The position numbers and the translations under genes are program-made. The notes beneath the pieces are model-generated. The model was given only the letters and a program-made list of their open reading frames with translations, had not been told where the DNA came from and ran no database searches. From contig CAVOVH010000012.1 in assembly GCA_963699805.1 (NCBI GenBank), positions 124,001-188,000 on the forward strand: 64,000 bases of DNA, given 5' to 3'. The stretch comes from JAGTVG01 sp963699805 (GTDB taxonomy: Bacteria > Bacteroidota > Bacteroidia > Cytophagales > Cyclobacteriaceae). This document shows, in pieces, positions 27,486 through 36,802 of the stretch; the stretch's first letter is position 1, and each line of letters starts with the position of its first letter.

Positions 27486-29753
27486 ATGAAATTTTTAAAT
27501 TCTCCCAACTGCCTGTTATTCAGTGTCTTCATACTGTTTTTCACCTTCTGCCATCCCGTTGAAACAAATATTCCTCATGATCAAACCATTCAGAATCTGC
27601 GAGCTTTCACAAAGTTGTATGGTTATGTACGGTTTTTTCACCCCAGTGACCAGGCCTCCCTGATAGACTGGGATAGGTTTGCAATCTACGGATCTGAAAA
27701 AGTTATAAATGCAACTACAACGGATGAATTAAAAGCAGTACTTAAAGAATTATTTAAACCCATCGGTCCCACTATTCAGATTTATAGCGAGGGTGAAAAT
27801 CCCGAGTCTGTAAAAATTCCTGAAAATACAGATAGTCTGGAAATAATTGCCTGGCAACATCTGGGAGTTGGACTTGGTTCTTCCAGTGGAATATATAAAA
27901 GTACCCGATTAAACCGTGAAAAATTAGTAAACGCCAGCCAAGCGGGCTTTGGGACACTAACCCAGACATTAGGAGCGTGGCCATTGCGTGGCAAAGAAAT
28001 AAAAATGACAGCCTATGTTCGTTCCGAAGTTAGCGGTTCAGGTAATGCAGGGCAACTTTGGTTACGGGTTGACCGGGAAAATAATCAGATGGGATTCTTT
28101 GATAACATGGATGACCGGCCCATTCAGGTGGACACATGGAAGGAATACGAAATAATGGGTGAGGTGGCAAAAGATGCTACCAATATCTATTTTGGTTGTT
28201 TCCTGAACGGAATGGGCAAGGTATGGGTTGACGACTTTAAATTGTATTTTAAGAATGATACAGGTGTATGGGAATCTATTGATATAAACAATCCTGGTTT
28301 TGAAAAAGAAAATAATGGGAATCCCGTTTCATGGAATATGACAAGTCCTGGTTATACATACCTTCTTACTACTGATATAAAATGGGATGGTGAAAAATGC
28401 CTGCTCATAGAAAATAAAGGCGTTGTATTCAAAGGGATGTTGTTCAATGAATACCCGAAAATGGGAGAAGTGATCAATAAAGAACTTTGTGATGGTTTGT
28501 ATTGCCAGGTTCCATTGGACTTACTGGATCAGCACGACAATAAAACTTCAAAAAGGAACACTAAAGAGTTCGATCATTTGATGAATGAATTGAAGACCAT
28601 CGGAGGTGAAGAATTATCTGCGAACAATGAATATGTAAGGATCGGGAATATTGTAATTGCATGGAATGTCTTTCAGCACTTTTATCCCTATTTTAATGTG
28701 ATCAATGTAGATTGGAATGAACAATTAACCGATTTTCTTGAAGAAGTACTTACCAATCAAAACGAGAAAGATTTTTATAATACTCTGAAAAAAATGGTGA
28801 CAAGTATCCGGGATGGTCATGGCGGAGTATACCATAAGATGGCTGAGACAGAGGCAGGATTCAATATCCAGGTGGATTGGATAGAAAATCAGGTGGTAAT
28901 CACCTATTCGAAAGATACTGCCCAATTTAAAACGGGAGATATTGTTGTTTTGGTCGATGAGATCCCAGCCGAACAGATCCTTCAGGAAAAGGAAGCTTAT
29001 ATTTCAGGATCGGATCAATGGAAAAGATTCAGATCGTTAAGCAAATTTGGTTATGGAGAACAAGGAACGATTGCTGATATAAAAATCCTCAGAAATGGCG
29101 AACCGATTTACCTCCAAGCAACGAGAAACATTAAAAATCCAATATCAGCGCCAAGGAAAAGCATTTATAAAATTAAAGATGACGTTTATTATGTAAACCT
29201 CGATAATACGCCGATGGCCGACATTGACAAAATCATGGGTGATCTGGCCACAGCCAGGGGGGTGATTTTTGATCTGCGTGGTTATCCTAACCGGAATCAT
29301 GAGGTCATCAGCCATTTGCTGGTGGAAGCAGATACTTCAGGATCCTGGATGCAGGTCCCCATGTACATCTATCCGGATCAGGAAAAAATAGCGGGATATC
29401 AGCATCACGGCTGGTTCATCCAACCCGAAAAGCCTCATATCTCAGGAAAAGTGGTTTTCATTACCGATGGCAGGGCGATCAGCTATGCGGAATCTTTCAT
29501 GGGATTTATCGAGCATTATCGATTGGCAGAGATTGTGGGGCAACCTACCGCCGGGACCAATGGGAATGTCAATTTTTTCAACCTTCCGGGAGGATTCCGG
29601 GTTACCTGGACAGGCATGAAGGTGTTAAAACATGATGGTTCACAACATCATCTTATAGGCATTCAGCCTACTGTTCCTGTTCGGAGAACCATCAAAGGCG
29701 TGAGAGAAGGAAGGGATGAGTTGCTGGAAAAGGCAATTGAGATTATTCGGTAA
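27486..29753 (+). CDS. S41-family peptidase (C-terminal processing peptidase type), lipoprotein
   Basis: From the ATG at 27486 (a GTG at 27453 is in frame but would lengthen the signal) the product is 755 residues. Lipoprotein signal SVFILFFTFC with Cys22. Residues about 105-310 contain a jelly-roll-like insertion (MTAYVRSEVSGSG, LWLRVDREN, GKVWVDDFKLYF). The S41 domain is in the second half: TSIRDGHGGVY, GVIFDLRGYPN and the catalytic Ser in RAISYAESFMGF, followed by IVGQPTAGTNGNVN. It is an exported serine peptidase of the tricorn/CtpA type, with unknown target. It stands alone, with no operon partner. Confidence 0.87.
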   Translation: MKFLNSPNCLLFSVFILFFTFCHPVETNIPHDQTIQNLRAFTKLYGYVRFFHPSDQASLIDWDRFAIYGSEKVINATTTDELKAVLKELFKPIGPTIQIYSEGENPESVKIPENTDSLEIIAWQHLGVGLGSSSGIYKSTRLNREKLVNASQAGFGTLTQTLGAWPLRGKEIKMTAYVRSEVSGSGNAGQLWLRVDRENNQMGFFDNMDDRPIQVDTWKEYEIMGEVAKDATNIYFGCFLNGMGKVWVDDFKLYFKNDTGVWESIDINNPGFEKENNGNPVSWNMTSPGYTYLLTTDIKWDGEKCLLIENKGVVFKGMLFNEYPKMGEVINKELCDGLYCQVPLDLLDQHDNKTSKRNTKEFDHLMNELKTIGGEELSANNEYVRIGNIVIAWNVFQHFYPYFNVINVDWNEQLTDFLEEVLTNQNEKDFYNTLKKMVTSIRDGHGGVYHKMAETEAGFNIQVDWIENQVVITYSKDTAQFKTGDIVVLVDEIPAEQILQEKEAYISGSDQWKRFRSLSKFGYGEQGTIADIKILRNGEPIYLQATRNIKNPISAPRKSIYKIKDDVYYVNLDNTPMADIDKIMGDLATARGVIFDLRGYPNRNHEVISHLLVEADTSGSWMQVPMYIYPDQEKIAGYQHHGWFIQPEKPHISGKVVFITDGRAISYAESFMGFIEHYRLAEIVGQPTAGTNGNVNFFNLPGGFRVTWTGMKVLKHDGSQHHLIGIQPTVPVRRTIKGVREGRDELLEKAIEIIR

Positions 29754-30181
29754 GTTTCCAGGATAAAATTTATTAAATGGAAGTAACCTCAGCTCTTGAG
29801 GTGGAACATCCCCGGGGATTTCTGGCTCATCGGTTTCAATGCGCCGTCTTTTCAAATTATTTTACGGATATGTAAAATAAGATCCCGGAACACTGAAAGA
29901 TCCTGAAACAGGTTCAGGACATGGTTCAGCGCAGGCTGGGCCGGGAACAAATGCATCTCCGGAGAATATCGCGCCCCCGGATCGTCTACGGGTTCTGCCA
30001 TTGTTGTCATTCCCACCAGTCTATTGCACCAGTCATGTGCGAGCGCAGGAATCTTCACCCTGTTTTACAGATCCCAGATTTTCCTTTCTGCGTTTGGACT
30101 TCAGGGATGACGACTTCGGGAGCTCTGTAAGACTTAATTAGGTTAAGGTATTTCAGCATGATAGATTGGTTACTCAAATTA
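29754..30181. repeat. Non-coding region with interspersed-repeat-like sequences
   Basis: No gene is supported. TCCTGAA (29901-29907) and TTCAGGA (29913-29919) form a perfect 7-bp hairpin within AGATCCTGAAACAGGTTCAG, a sequence type I know from dispersed palindromic repeats in many bacterial genomes. Further on, GTCATTCCC (30006-30014) and GGGATGAC (30104-30111) make nearly inverted ends of a 106-base stretch containing GCGCAGGAATCTTCACC. Short stems CCTCA/TGAGG and ATCCCCGGGGAT lie near 29785-29820 and could act as terminators of the peptidase gene. That this is a multicopy element is inference; only one copy is in the window. Confidence 0.4.
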
Positions 30182-31462
30182 TTAATTATAAAACCTGGAA
30201 ATTAAAGTCTCCAGATACCTCGATTTTACCTGCTGGCTCGCCATCATCTGTTTTACAGGAGGAAGTTTTAAGATTACACCAAGAACGGCCGCAAGGGCAC
30301 GGTGACTCCACAGCACCTGGTTATCAAAAATCAGGTTCTGCAATTTTCCCCGCTCGATGGCCATCGCCACGGCTTTATGAGTTCCATTCAGGGGGGTGAT
30401 CACCCTTTTCTCCCTGGATTTTAGCTGGATCAAGCCCTTATCGCATGATTTGACACAAATTCCACATCCCAGGCATATCTCCTCATTCAGAACGGCTTTC
30501 TTCTTCTTTGGCTTTTTAGGGTGGTTGGCAGAGGTCAAGGTCATGGCTTCAACCGGGCAGATGTCAACACATTTTCCGCATCCATTGCATTCCAAAACAC
30601 TTACCTCGGGAATAAAATTGGTTGTATGCACCGGATTCAGAATGGCAAATTTCCTGGCTGCGATCATGGCCTCGCAGCAGCATGCACAACAATTGCAGAT
30701 AAAATTTACCTGTTCCCGGACATTCTCCCCAAACTGTACCAGTTTATGATCATAGGCCTTCTGCAGCAGATCATGCCCTTCCTTTTGATCTACCGGACGG
30801 GCTATGCCGTGTCTGATCAGGGAAGCCGCCGTGTTATTGAAGGTCATGCAGATATCCAGGGGAGCGTTGCATACCTTATTCATATGCAGCATCTTATGAC
30901 GGCAATAACAGGTACCTACGGCCATATGAGTGGCACTTTCAATGACCTCAGAAGCCCGTTCGTAATCCAGTACATAAAGTGCATTCTCATGCGATAAAGC
31001 AGGTTCATGGACAAAAGTCCTCCCAAGTTTAGTCTCCCCTGTGGTGAACAGGTCCCTGATAAAATCTTCTTCAACATTGATATACTGGTAAAATAATTCG
31101 CTCAACAGTTTCTGATCGATGTCCTTCCTCATGCGCATCATGGAAAATTCAAAAAATCCGGCCATGGGAGGAGGAAGTACGTATTCTGATTCCCCATTTA
31201 GTTCTATATCTACCAGTACAGCACGATCTGCCAGCTGATCCAGGACTTTTTGTGCTTCCACCTTGTTCATTTTCCATATCTTACTGGCTTTCTCTACCGT
31301 GAATGGTTTGACAGGCAATAAGGATACCAGGCTGGCCTCTTTTTCACTCACCAGCATTTCGAGGATTTTGAATAATAGCTTTGTCGGTGGAGCTCCCTGC
31401 GGAAATCGATTGATCCTTGCGGCAAGACTTGAATATCCCTTTTTAATGGTATGGTGCGCCAT
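30182..31462 (-). CDS. 4Fe-4S dicluster protein with N-terminal winged-helix-like region
   Basis: A 426-residue cytoplasmic protein without a signal peptide. Residues about 1-110 are helical and resemble a winged-helix domain (FTVEKASKIWKMNKVEAQKVLDQL). A middle region holds a Cys cluster, first CYCRHKM and later CNCCACCCEAM. The C-terminal half has two classical ferredoxin motifs: CNGCGKCVDICPVEAM and CLGCGICVKSCDKGLI, each of the CxxCxxCxxxC(P) type. It should bind two 4Fe-4S clusters and perhaps more through the extra Cys. Function unknown; electron transfer or redox sensing are both possible. Similar ferredoxin-domain proteins are widespread in anaerobes. It is not clearly linked to its neighbours. 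Confidence 0.87.
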   Translation of the reverse strand: MAHHTIKKGYSSLAARINRFPQGAPPTKLLFKILEMLVSEKEASLVSLLPVKPFTVEKASKIWKMNKVEAQKVLDQLADRAVLVDIELNGESEYVLPPPMAGFFEFSMMRMRKDIDQKLLSELFYQYINVEEDFIRDLFTTGETKLGRTFVHEPALSHENALYVLDYERASEVIESATHMAVGTCYCRHKMLHMNKVCNAPLDICMTFNNTAASLIRHGIARPVDQKEGHDLLQKAYDHKLVQFGENVREQVNFICNCCACCCEAMIAARKFAILNPVHTTNFIPEVSVLECNGCGKCVDICPVEAMTLTSANHPKKPKKKKAVLNEEICLGCGICVKSCDKGLIQLKSREKRVITPLNGTHKAVAMAIERGKLQNLIFDNQVLWSHRALAAVLGVILKLPPVKQMMASQQVKSRYLETLISRFYN

Positions 31463-31551
31463 ATAAAATGAATTCGAATTTCAGCCACCCTCTTCCCTGT
31501 TTCGGGCGGAAGTTAATTCCGTCCGATGAATCTCAATTCCGGGTACAATTC

Positions 31552-32247
31552 TTACTTCAGCTCCTTCAACCGGATATTCCGCCACCGAACTTCATAGGGT
31601 GTAGAATCATCGCCCACATCATGCACCTGTAGTCCAATGATCCCACTAAGTGTCATGGCGTCCTTGATATTGGCTGTCTGAATGCCATTTACCCAGGTCT
31701 TGATGGACTGGCCATTGCATTCAACCTTATATTTATTCCACTGCCCATCCTTAAACGCCTTACTGGCTTCCGTCTCTTTTTCAATCCACCATGGCCTGAT
31801 CATCGCCCGCCGGGCTTCATCATAGATCCCGCCCGAAGTTCCCACTTCAGCACCTGCAATTTCAACCTGGTACCCATATACCCTGTCTTTGGGTACTTTT
31901 TTCGGCTGCATTTCACCTTCTTCGTTCCTTAACCAATAGGTAAGTTCTTCCGGGGCGATTTGACTCCGGAACTGAACGCCTGAATTCAATTTGGGATCCA
32001 CCATCACTTCAAATTCCAGCATGAAATCACCATATTCCTTATCCGTGCAAAGAAAGGAATTGGGACTGTTCCTTACCGCAGTTCCCACAATGGTTCCATC
32101 CTCCACATGATATTTGGCAAATCCGCTGTGCACCGACCAGCCGTTCAGGGTTTTCCCATCGAAAAGATCGGTCCAGCCGCCCCCCTGGGAAAAGGCAGGA
32201 GAGGCAAGCAGGGTGGTCAGTATCAAAAGGCAGAGAATATTTTTCAT
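31552..32247 (-). CDS. DUF1080 (3-keto-disaccharide hydrolase domain) protein, exported
   Basis: A 231-residue protein with a cleavable signal peptide (MKNILCLLILTTLLASPAFS). The DUF1080/PF06439 domain begins GGWTDLFDGKTLNGWSVHSG and continues with DFMLEFEVMVDPKLNSGVQF, VYGYQVEIAG and GIIGLQVHDVGD, a jelly-roll of the concanavalin type. The domain is now linked to hydrolysis of 3-keto-glycosides produced by Gfo/Idh/MocA dehydrogenases, so it may work with such enzymes elsewhere in the genome. It shares orientation with the GH5 gene 189 bases upstream. Confidence 0.9.
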   Translation of the reverse strand: MKNILCLLILTTLLASPAFSQGGGWTDLFDGKTLNGWSVHSGFAKYHVEDGTIVGTAVRNSPNSFLCTDKEYGDFMLEFEVMVDPKLNSGVQFRSQIAPEELTYWLRNEEGEMQPKKVPKDRVYGYQVEIAGAEVGTSGGIYDEARRAMIRPWWIEKETEASKAFKDGQWNKYKVECNGQSIKTWVNGIQTANIKDAMTLSGIIGLQVHDVGDDSTPYEVRWRNIRLKELK

Positions 32248-32359
32248 AAAAGTTGATTTTTAGATTGTATGATATTAATAAAAGTATTGTTTCCAATTTA
32301 CACCTAAATTCTATAAATCCTCAAACTGATTTACAAAATGTGCGTACCCATCGTCGTAC

Positions 32360-32375
32360 TACTACTTTTGTCGTA
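32360..32375. promoter_or_regulatory. Imperfect dyad between GH5 and DUF1080 genes
   Basis: TACTACTTTTGTCGTA is an inverted repeat (TACTAC versus TACGAC, one mismatch) around TTTT. It resembles, from memory, operators of the BlaI/CopY winged-helix family. It lies about 115 bases upstream of the DUF1080 start. No such regulator is encoded nearby. Confidence 0.25.
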
Positions 32376-32436
32376 GGACAACTTAAAGAAAAAAACTCAA
32401 ACAAATCCTCCCTCGCATACCCAAAACGCAACATTC

Positions 32437-33480
32437 CTATTTTTTGGGCATTATCGCATCCTTCAATGGCTCAATCCAGCCACCCTTGGATTCATCCCAG
32501 ATCCCGAATTCTGTCCCCATCAGATCCCAGATACCCCAGGAAATGTGGTTGGCTTCTGCCTCCTGGACCACAAAAGTGAGCCACTGTACCCGGGACTCCA
32601 TGTCTGCCTTTTTATAGACCCCGAATTCACCCAGATAAAGGGGCCGGTTATGTGCTTTTGCCCAATCCACTGCAATTTTGAAATCATCCAGCACTGCCTG
32701 TTTTTCTTCAGGAGTCCCCCGCCAGGTTGTCCCAAGCCAGGCATCGCTTCCCTGGCTCCAGGAGGCTCCCTGGTGGGTAAAACGGTGCGGGCTGTAATAA
32801 TGGATCTCAACAATGATATTCCGGTCATCCTCCGGAAGCTTCAGAAATTCCAGCTCCTGAATGCCATTCCATCTGCCCGGACCAATCACCAGGGTACGGT
32901 TTGGATTGGATTCCCGAATGACTTTGATCGCATCGGCACCAATGTAATTCCACAAATAAGAGGTCAGGTTGCCATTGGGTTCATTCAGCACACCAAAAAA
33001 AACCTCATCAGGATAATCTTTATAATGTTCGGCCAACTGCTTCCACGTAGAAAGAAACAAGTCTTTTTTCCCGAGGGGATCATCCGCCATGGCATGATAT
33101 TCATGGTTATCAATGATCACGGCAAGCCCACGAGACAATGCCTGGTTTACTGTCCAGTCCAATCTTTCTATAAAATCCTCTGAAAGTGTGTATGGGGGAT
33201 CTTTTTCAGCATGCGCAAAAGGTCCGATATTAACACGGACATGGTTCATGCCAATCCCCTTGATCAGGTCGAGATGTTCCTGTTCCCTTTCTTTATCCCA
33301 GGTCTCAAACTCATAGAGAATATTGCCCAGGTTCCCTCCACGACCCAGCCGTTCATTCTGCTTAAAAGCATCAGGGGGGCTATTTTTCTCGGGAGGAAGG
33401 CTCATCCCATTGATGACAGAAAAGAATATCATTAAGCAAGCAGGTAAAAAACTATTAAAAAGTGATTTTTGATTGATCAT
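32437..33480 (-). CDS. Glycoside hydrolase family 5 enzyme, exported
   Basis: From the ATG at 33480 the product is 347 residues; this ATG has an AGGA about nine bases upstream, and another ATG lies at 33495. A signal peptide (SFLPACLMIFFSVINGMS) precedes a TIM barrel. The start of the catalytic domain is NLGNILYE; GH5 hallmarks are VIIDNHEYH, the acid/base Glu in FFGVLNEPNG and the nucleophile Glu in YLGEFGVY. GH5 enzymes cleave beta-1,4-glucans, mannans or related chains; specificity cannot be told from sequence alone. The last residues end shortly after KDAIMPKK. Confidence 0.92.
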   Translation of the reverse strand: MINQKSLFNSFLPACLMIFFSVINGMSLPPEKNSPPDAFKQNERLGRGGNLGNILYEFETWDKEREQEHLDLIKGIGMNHVRVNIGPFAHAEKDPPYTLSEDFIERLDWTVNQALSRGLAVIIDNHEYHAMADDPLGKKDLFLSTWKQLAEHYKDYPDEVFFGVLNEPNGNLTSYLWNYIGADAIKVIRESNPNRTLVIGPGRWNGIQELEFLKLPEDDRNIIVEIHYYSPHRFTHQGASWSQGSDAWLGTTWRGTPEEKQAVLDDFKIAVDWAKAHNRPLYLGEFGVYKKADMESRVQWLTFVVQEAEANHISWGIWDLMGTEFGIWDESKGGWIEPLKDAIMPKK

Positions 33481-33740
33481 TATTAATTTCCTCATTTATT
33501 TTATTCGATTTAACAAGATAGATTAAAAATGCATTTTCCCAATCAGGTTTCATCAAAATACAGCAGCGATGGATGCGAATAGAAACATTACTTACGGGAT
33601 ATTTAAAAACAATAAATCCCCTTGAAGAGTGAATATGACACCGATTCCCTAACAATTCGACTTTCCACCCTTGGAAAGCCTTATGAAAAAATCAGAACCC
33701 GATAAATACCAATGAACCACTGAAACAGGGATCCAATGAA

Positions 33741-35093
33741 TTAGCCAAGCAACTGCTCCCGGTTCTCATAGACCTTGGTGATCGCATTCACAATATCATC
33801 CATATCTTTCTGCGTCCCCAGCAATACACTTTGATATAGCGTACAGGCTTCTTCACATAGTTGGTCGTTACCCGGCAGGATATTTTCCTCTCTCCACTGT
33901 TGCAGTCTTTTTTCGCTGAAAAGTCGCTTATACCCCTTCGAACTTAAAGCTTCCTCGATCAGTCCGGCTTTATTCTGTGGGCCATATCCATTACTAAGTG
34001 GGATGCCTTCCGCTCCCACCGCATTCAGGAATTTCTCCCTTGGTATATCATTAAATTCCTCACGTTTATACCGGAAAGGATACAGGTGATAGGCAGAAGC
34101 TTCCGCACCTTCAACAAGCTTACATGGAATAATACCTGGAATATCTTTCAGTTTATCGTCAAGGTATTTCGCATTGCGCTCCCTCGTAGCAGCATCCGCG
34201 AAAAACCGCTTCATCTGGGACTGCAATACCAATGCCTGTACATGCTGCATGCGGAAATTAAGTCCTCTTACCGGATAACGGGTAGGGCCCTCAATACTAC
34301 CATGCGGTGCACCACAGTGATGATAGGAATAACAAAGATCCATGATCCGGTCATCATTCCCGACAACCGCTCCCCCCTCACCGGCTGGAAGATGTTTGGA
34401 ATTTTGAAAGCTAAAACAGCCCAGATCGCCCCATAAGCCTGCATTTTTACCCTTGTACCGGGCCGACCATGCCTGACATGCATCCTCAATCACCTTGAGA
34501 TCATGTTTTTTGGCCACGGTGTTGATGCTGTCCATATCACAGGGAAGACCATAGATATGAACGGGTAGAATGGCAGAAGTACGATCCGTAATCCTCTCTT
34601 CAATCTTTTCCGGATTCATCAGGAAAGTCTCTGGATCCGTATCAACAAAAACGGGTAACGCCTTGCTGGAAAAGATCGCATTGTAGGTAGCAATAAAGGT
34701 AAAAGGTGATACCAATACCTCATCCCCTGCATCCACTCCCAGGGCATGTAAGGCGATCATCAGTGAGGTGGTACCGCTGGCCGTTGCCAGACATCGTTTT
34801 GCCCCAATCAGTTCTGCATAAGCCTTTTCAAATTCCTGACAATAGGTACCCCAGTCACGGTACCATTTCCCGCTTCGATACATATCGATGATTCCCTTTT
34901 CTGCGGTTTCATCCCAGACGGGCCATTCCGGCCATCCGGCGGTACGGATGGGATCTCCCCCCTTGACTGCCAGTTTATCCTTCACGGTAAAACTGGAGCC
35001 CAGGGTAGTAAATGGCCATCCGGTCATGGTAGCAATGGCACCGGCTGATGTAGCGGCCAACGCTTGCCTTCTTGTATATTTAATCGTTGCCAT
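33741..35093 (-). CDS. DegT/DnrJ/EryC1-type aminotransferase with TAT signal
   Basis: A 450-residue protein of PLP aminotransferase fold type I. The PLP Lys is K233 in SFQNSKHLPAGEGGAV, and D204 in VIEDACQAW is the conserved ring-N contact. Family members convert nucleotide-linked keto-sugars to amino sugars in the cytoplasm. Here, however, residues 1-30 (YTRRQALAATSAGAIATMTG) look like a twin-arginine signal with a hydrophobic core, implying export with PLP bound. No nucleotide-sugar genes are adjacent. The target may be a free or polymer-linked keto-sugar; this is inference. The N-terminus is in a reliable frame and follows the ATG at 35093. Confidence 0.87.
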   Translation of the reverse strand: MATIKYTRRQALAATSAGAIATMTGWPFTTLGSSFTVKDKLAVKGGDPIRTAGWPEWPVWDETAEKGIIDMYRSGKWYRDWGTYCQEFEKAYAELIGAKRCLATASGTTSLMIALHALGVDAGDEVLVSPFTFIATYNAIFSSKALPVFVDTDPETFLMNPEKIEERITDRTSAILPVHIYGLPCDMDSINTVAKKHDLKVIEDACQAWSARYKGKNAGLWGDLGCFSFQNSKHLPAGEGGAVVGNDDRIMDLCYSYHHCGAPHGSIEGPTRYPVRGLNFRMQHVQALVLQSQMKRFFADAATRERNAKYLDDKLKDIPGIIPCKLVEGAEASAYHLYPFRYKREEFNDIPREKFLNAVGAEGIPLSNGYGPQNKAGLIEEALSSKGYKRLFSEKRLQQWREENILPGNDQLCEEACTLYQSVLLGTQKDMDDIVNAITKVYENREQLLG

Positions 35094-35526
35094 GATGAAA
35101 TTGATAATTTAAATATTTGTATGTCCATTCTCTTCATCTCTATTGTAAGTTAAGGATTTTGACTAGATTAATCAATGTATATCAGCAGAGTATTATATTC
35201 GATTCTATTAAGATGCTTCATCCATCTATTGTTCTATAAGAAAAGGAAATTGAAAACATTTGGTATCCTTATATTTCAGCATTAGTGACAGGCAAATAAA
35301 CTTTTCCGTTGCAAAGGCCAATCCATACAACAGTTCGGAATAATTTTTCTATATTAAGAATTTAAGCGCTATTTTCCCACCGGGAAAGTAACCATAAATA
35401 AGTAAGACATCCGGAATTAAAAAATGAGATCCAGGGATTTTTCATCATGCCAGTAAGGACTCTTCATTTCAGTTAAGTTTCCCGTTATTTAATTTTTACT
35501 GATCTTCGAGATTCGATATTGTTTAT
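35094..35526. other. Divergent intergenic region
   Basis: No gene seen. It lies between divergent genes and should hold both promoters, although no strong TAnnTTTG box is evident. A small perfect hairpin, TTTCCC (35373-35378) with GGGAAA (35382-35387), is the only structured element I noticed. Confidence 0.45.
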
Positions 35527-36639
35527 ATGTTTTTATTCTACCTATTATCTGCCTATTTAATCCCCAGTATATATATCTACCTCCGGCTCAACTACCTTTT
35601 GGTTCCCAAAAGCAAAAAATGGATTTTTTCAATTGCTTTCCTGGTCCTGGTGGCTGCTTTTCCTTTGACTGAAATTTTATTGCATGAAGAAAACAGCCGT
35701 TTTTTATTGCCGTTTCTGAAAATAGGCTTTTATACCATGCCTTATATGTTATACTTATTTATTCTCGTCCTGATATTTGATCTTTTCCTGCTGTTCCATC
35801 TGATATTTAAATGGCTCCCCTCAGGATTTCTGAAGCGTGATAAATTCAGGAAATACGGGGCTCTCACTTGTATTTTGCTACCTTCCCTGGTTGTTATATA
35901 CGGTATGTTCAATTTCAATCGAATCCATCTGTCCGAATATAACATTGAAATTCCTGCTCGTTCATCCAGCATTCAGCAGCTTAAAATCGCTTTTGCGTCT
36001 GATTTCCACATCGGGGATCTGACCCGGCTCTCCTTTATTGAACGATTTATTGATAAAATGAACCATGTCCAGCCGGATCTCATCCTTTTCGGGGGTGATA
36101 TGCTGGAAGGGGACCGTGATGATCTGAGAACAGCAAAAATCGAAGCTTTATTTCGCAATCTCCGCGCCCGGTATGGCATCTACGGGGTATATGGTAATCA
36201 CGAACATCACCGGGAATACAGCAGCGTTTCTTTTTTTGACCAGGCCGGAATCACCATCCTCCAGGATACCTTCCTGCTGGTGGATTCTTCATTTTACCTG
36301 GTGGGAAGAAACGACAGTCGAAACGGGAACCGGGACAATATTGTAAATCTTACTCATCTGCTGAAAAAAGATTTTCCAGTATTGCTGATCGACCACCGAC
36401 CAACCGATCTCGAAGCGGTACGTCAGACCCATGTTGATCTCCAACTTTCAGGCCATACCCATCACGGCCAGTTATTTCCTTTTAATTTAATTACCAGCAA
36501 AATTTATGAATTAAGCTGGGGGCATCAAAAAATAGCTGATACTCATTTCTTTGTCTCCAGTGGCATCCAGCTCTGGGGTCCACCCGTACGCACCATCGGT
36601 AAGTCTGAAATTTTGGTGATTAAAATAAGATTCCGATGA
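35527..36639 (+). CDS. Membrane-anchored metallophosphoesterase
   Basis: A 370-residue protein. About the first 130 residues contain four hydrophobic helices (for example YMLYLFILVLIFDLFLLFH). The catalytic domain follows from about residue 150 with the calcineurin-like metal motifs FASDFHIGD, LFGGDMLEGD, VYGNHEHH and LSGHTHHGQLFPF. This layout is that of YkuE-like membrane phosphoesterases, some of which hydrolyse UDP-linked lipid precursors or phospholipids; the real substrate is unknown. The downstream hairpin (36653-36668) with a T-run marks its end. Confidence 0.9.
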   Translation: MFLFYLLSAYLIPSIYIYLRLNYLLVPKSKKWIFSIAFLVLVAAFPLTEILLHEENSRFLLPFLKIGFYTMPYMLYLFILVLIFDLFLLFHLIFKWLPSGFLKRDKFRKYGALTCILLPSLVVIYGMFNFNRIHLSEYNIEIPARSSSIQQLKIAFASDFHIGDLTRLSFIERFIDKMNHVQPDLILFGGDMLEGDRDDLRTAKIEALFRNLRARYGIYGVYGNHEHHREYSSVSFFDQAGITILQDTFLLVDSSFYLVGRNDSRNGNRDNIVNLTHLLKKDFPVLLIDHRPTDLEAVRQTHVDLQLSGHTHHGQLFPFNLITSKIYELSWGHQKIADTHFFVSSGIQLWGPPVRTIGKSEILVIKIRFR

Positions 36640-36652
36640 CCTTTTCTCCTTG

Positions 36653-36675
36653 AGCACTCCGGAGTGCTTAATTTT
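36653..36675 (+). terminator. Intrinsic terminator after the metallophosphoesterase
   Basis: AGCACTCC (36653-36660) is followed at once by GGAGTGCT (36661-36668), giving a six-base-pair stem with a four-base loop, then TAATTTTT. It begins 13 bases after the stop codon. Confidence 0.65.
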
Positions 36676-36730
36676 TGCCGGGGGAAAAGACTTAGTTACC
36701 AATTTTTATCCTTTTTTATATTAAAAAAGA

Positions 36731-36738
36731 TACTTTTG
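36731..36738 (+). promoter_or_regulatory. Candidate -7 box for the GH2 gene
   Basis: TACTTTTG matches the Bacteroidota -7 consensus TAnnTTTG. No perfect TTTG is found at -33, only T-rich sequence. The leader to the ATG at 36803 would be roughly 60 bases. Confidence 0.35.
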
Positions 36739-36802
36739 GAGTCATTCATTTTTCGATATTTCTTAAATCCTTAATCCGAAACATATTTTTATTGATAGCA
36801 TC

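Noticed and set aside
29921..30130. Short plus-strand frame in the repeat-like region
   Set aside because: Composition follows the palindromic non-coding sequence and no protein motif is seen.
32545..33183. Plus-strand frame of 212 codons opposite the GH5 gene
   Set aside because: Antisense to a well supported glycosidase; low-complexity product without known motifs.
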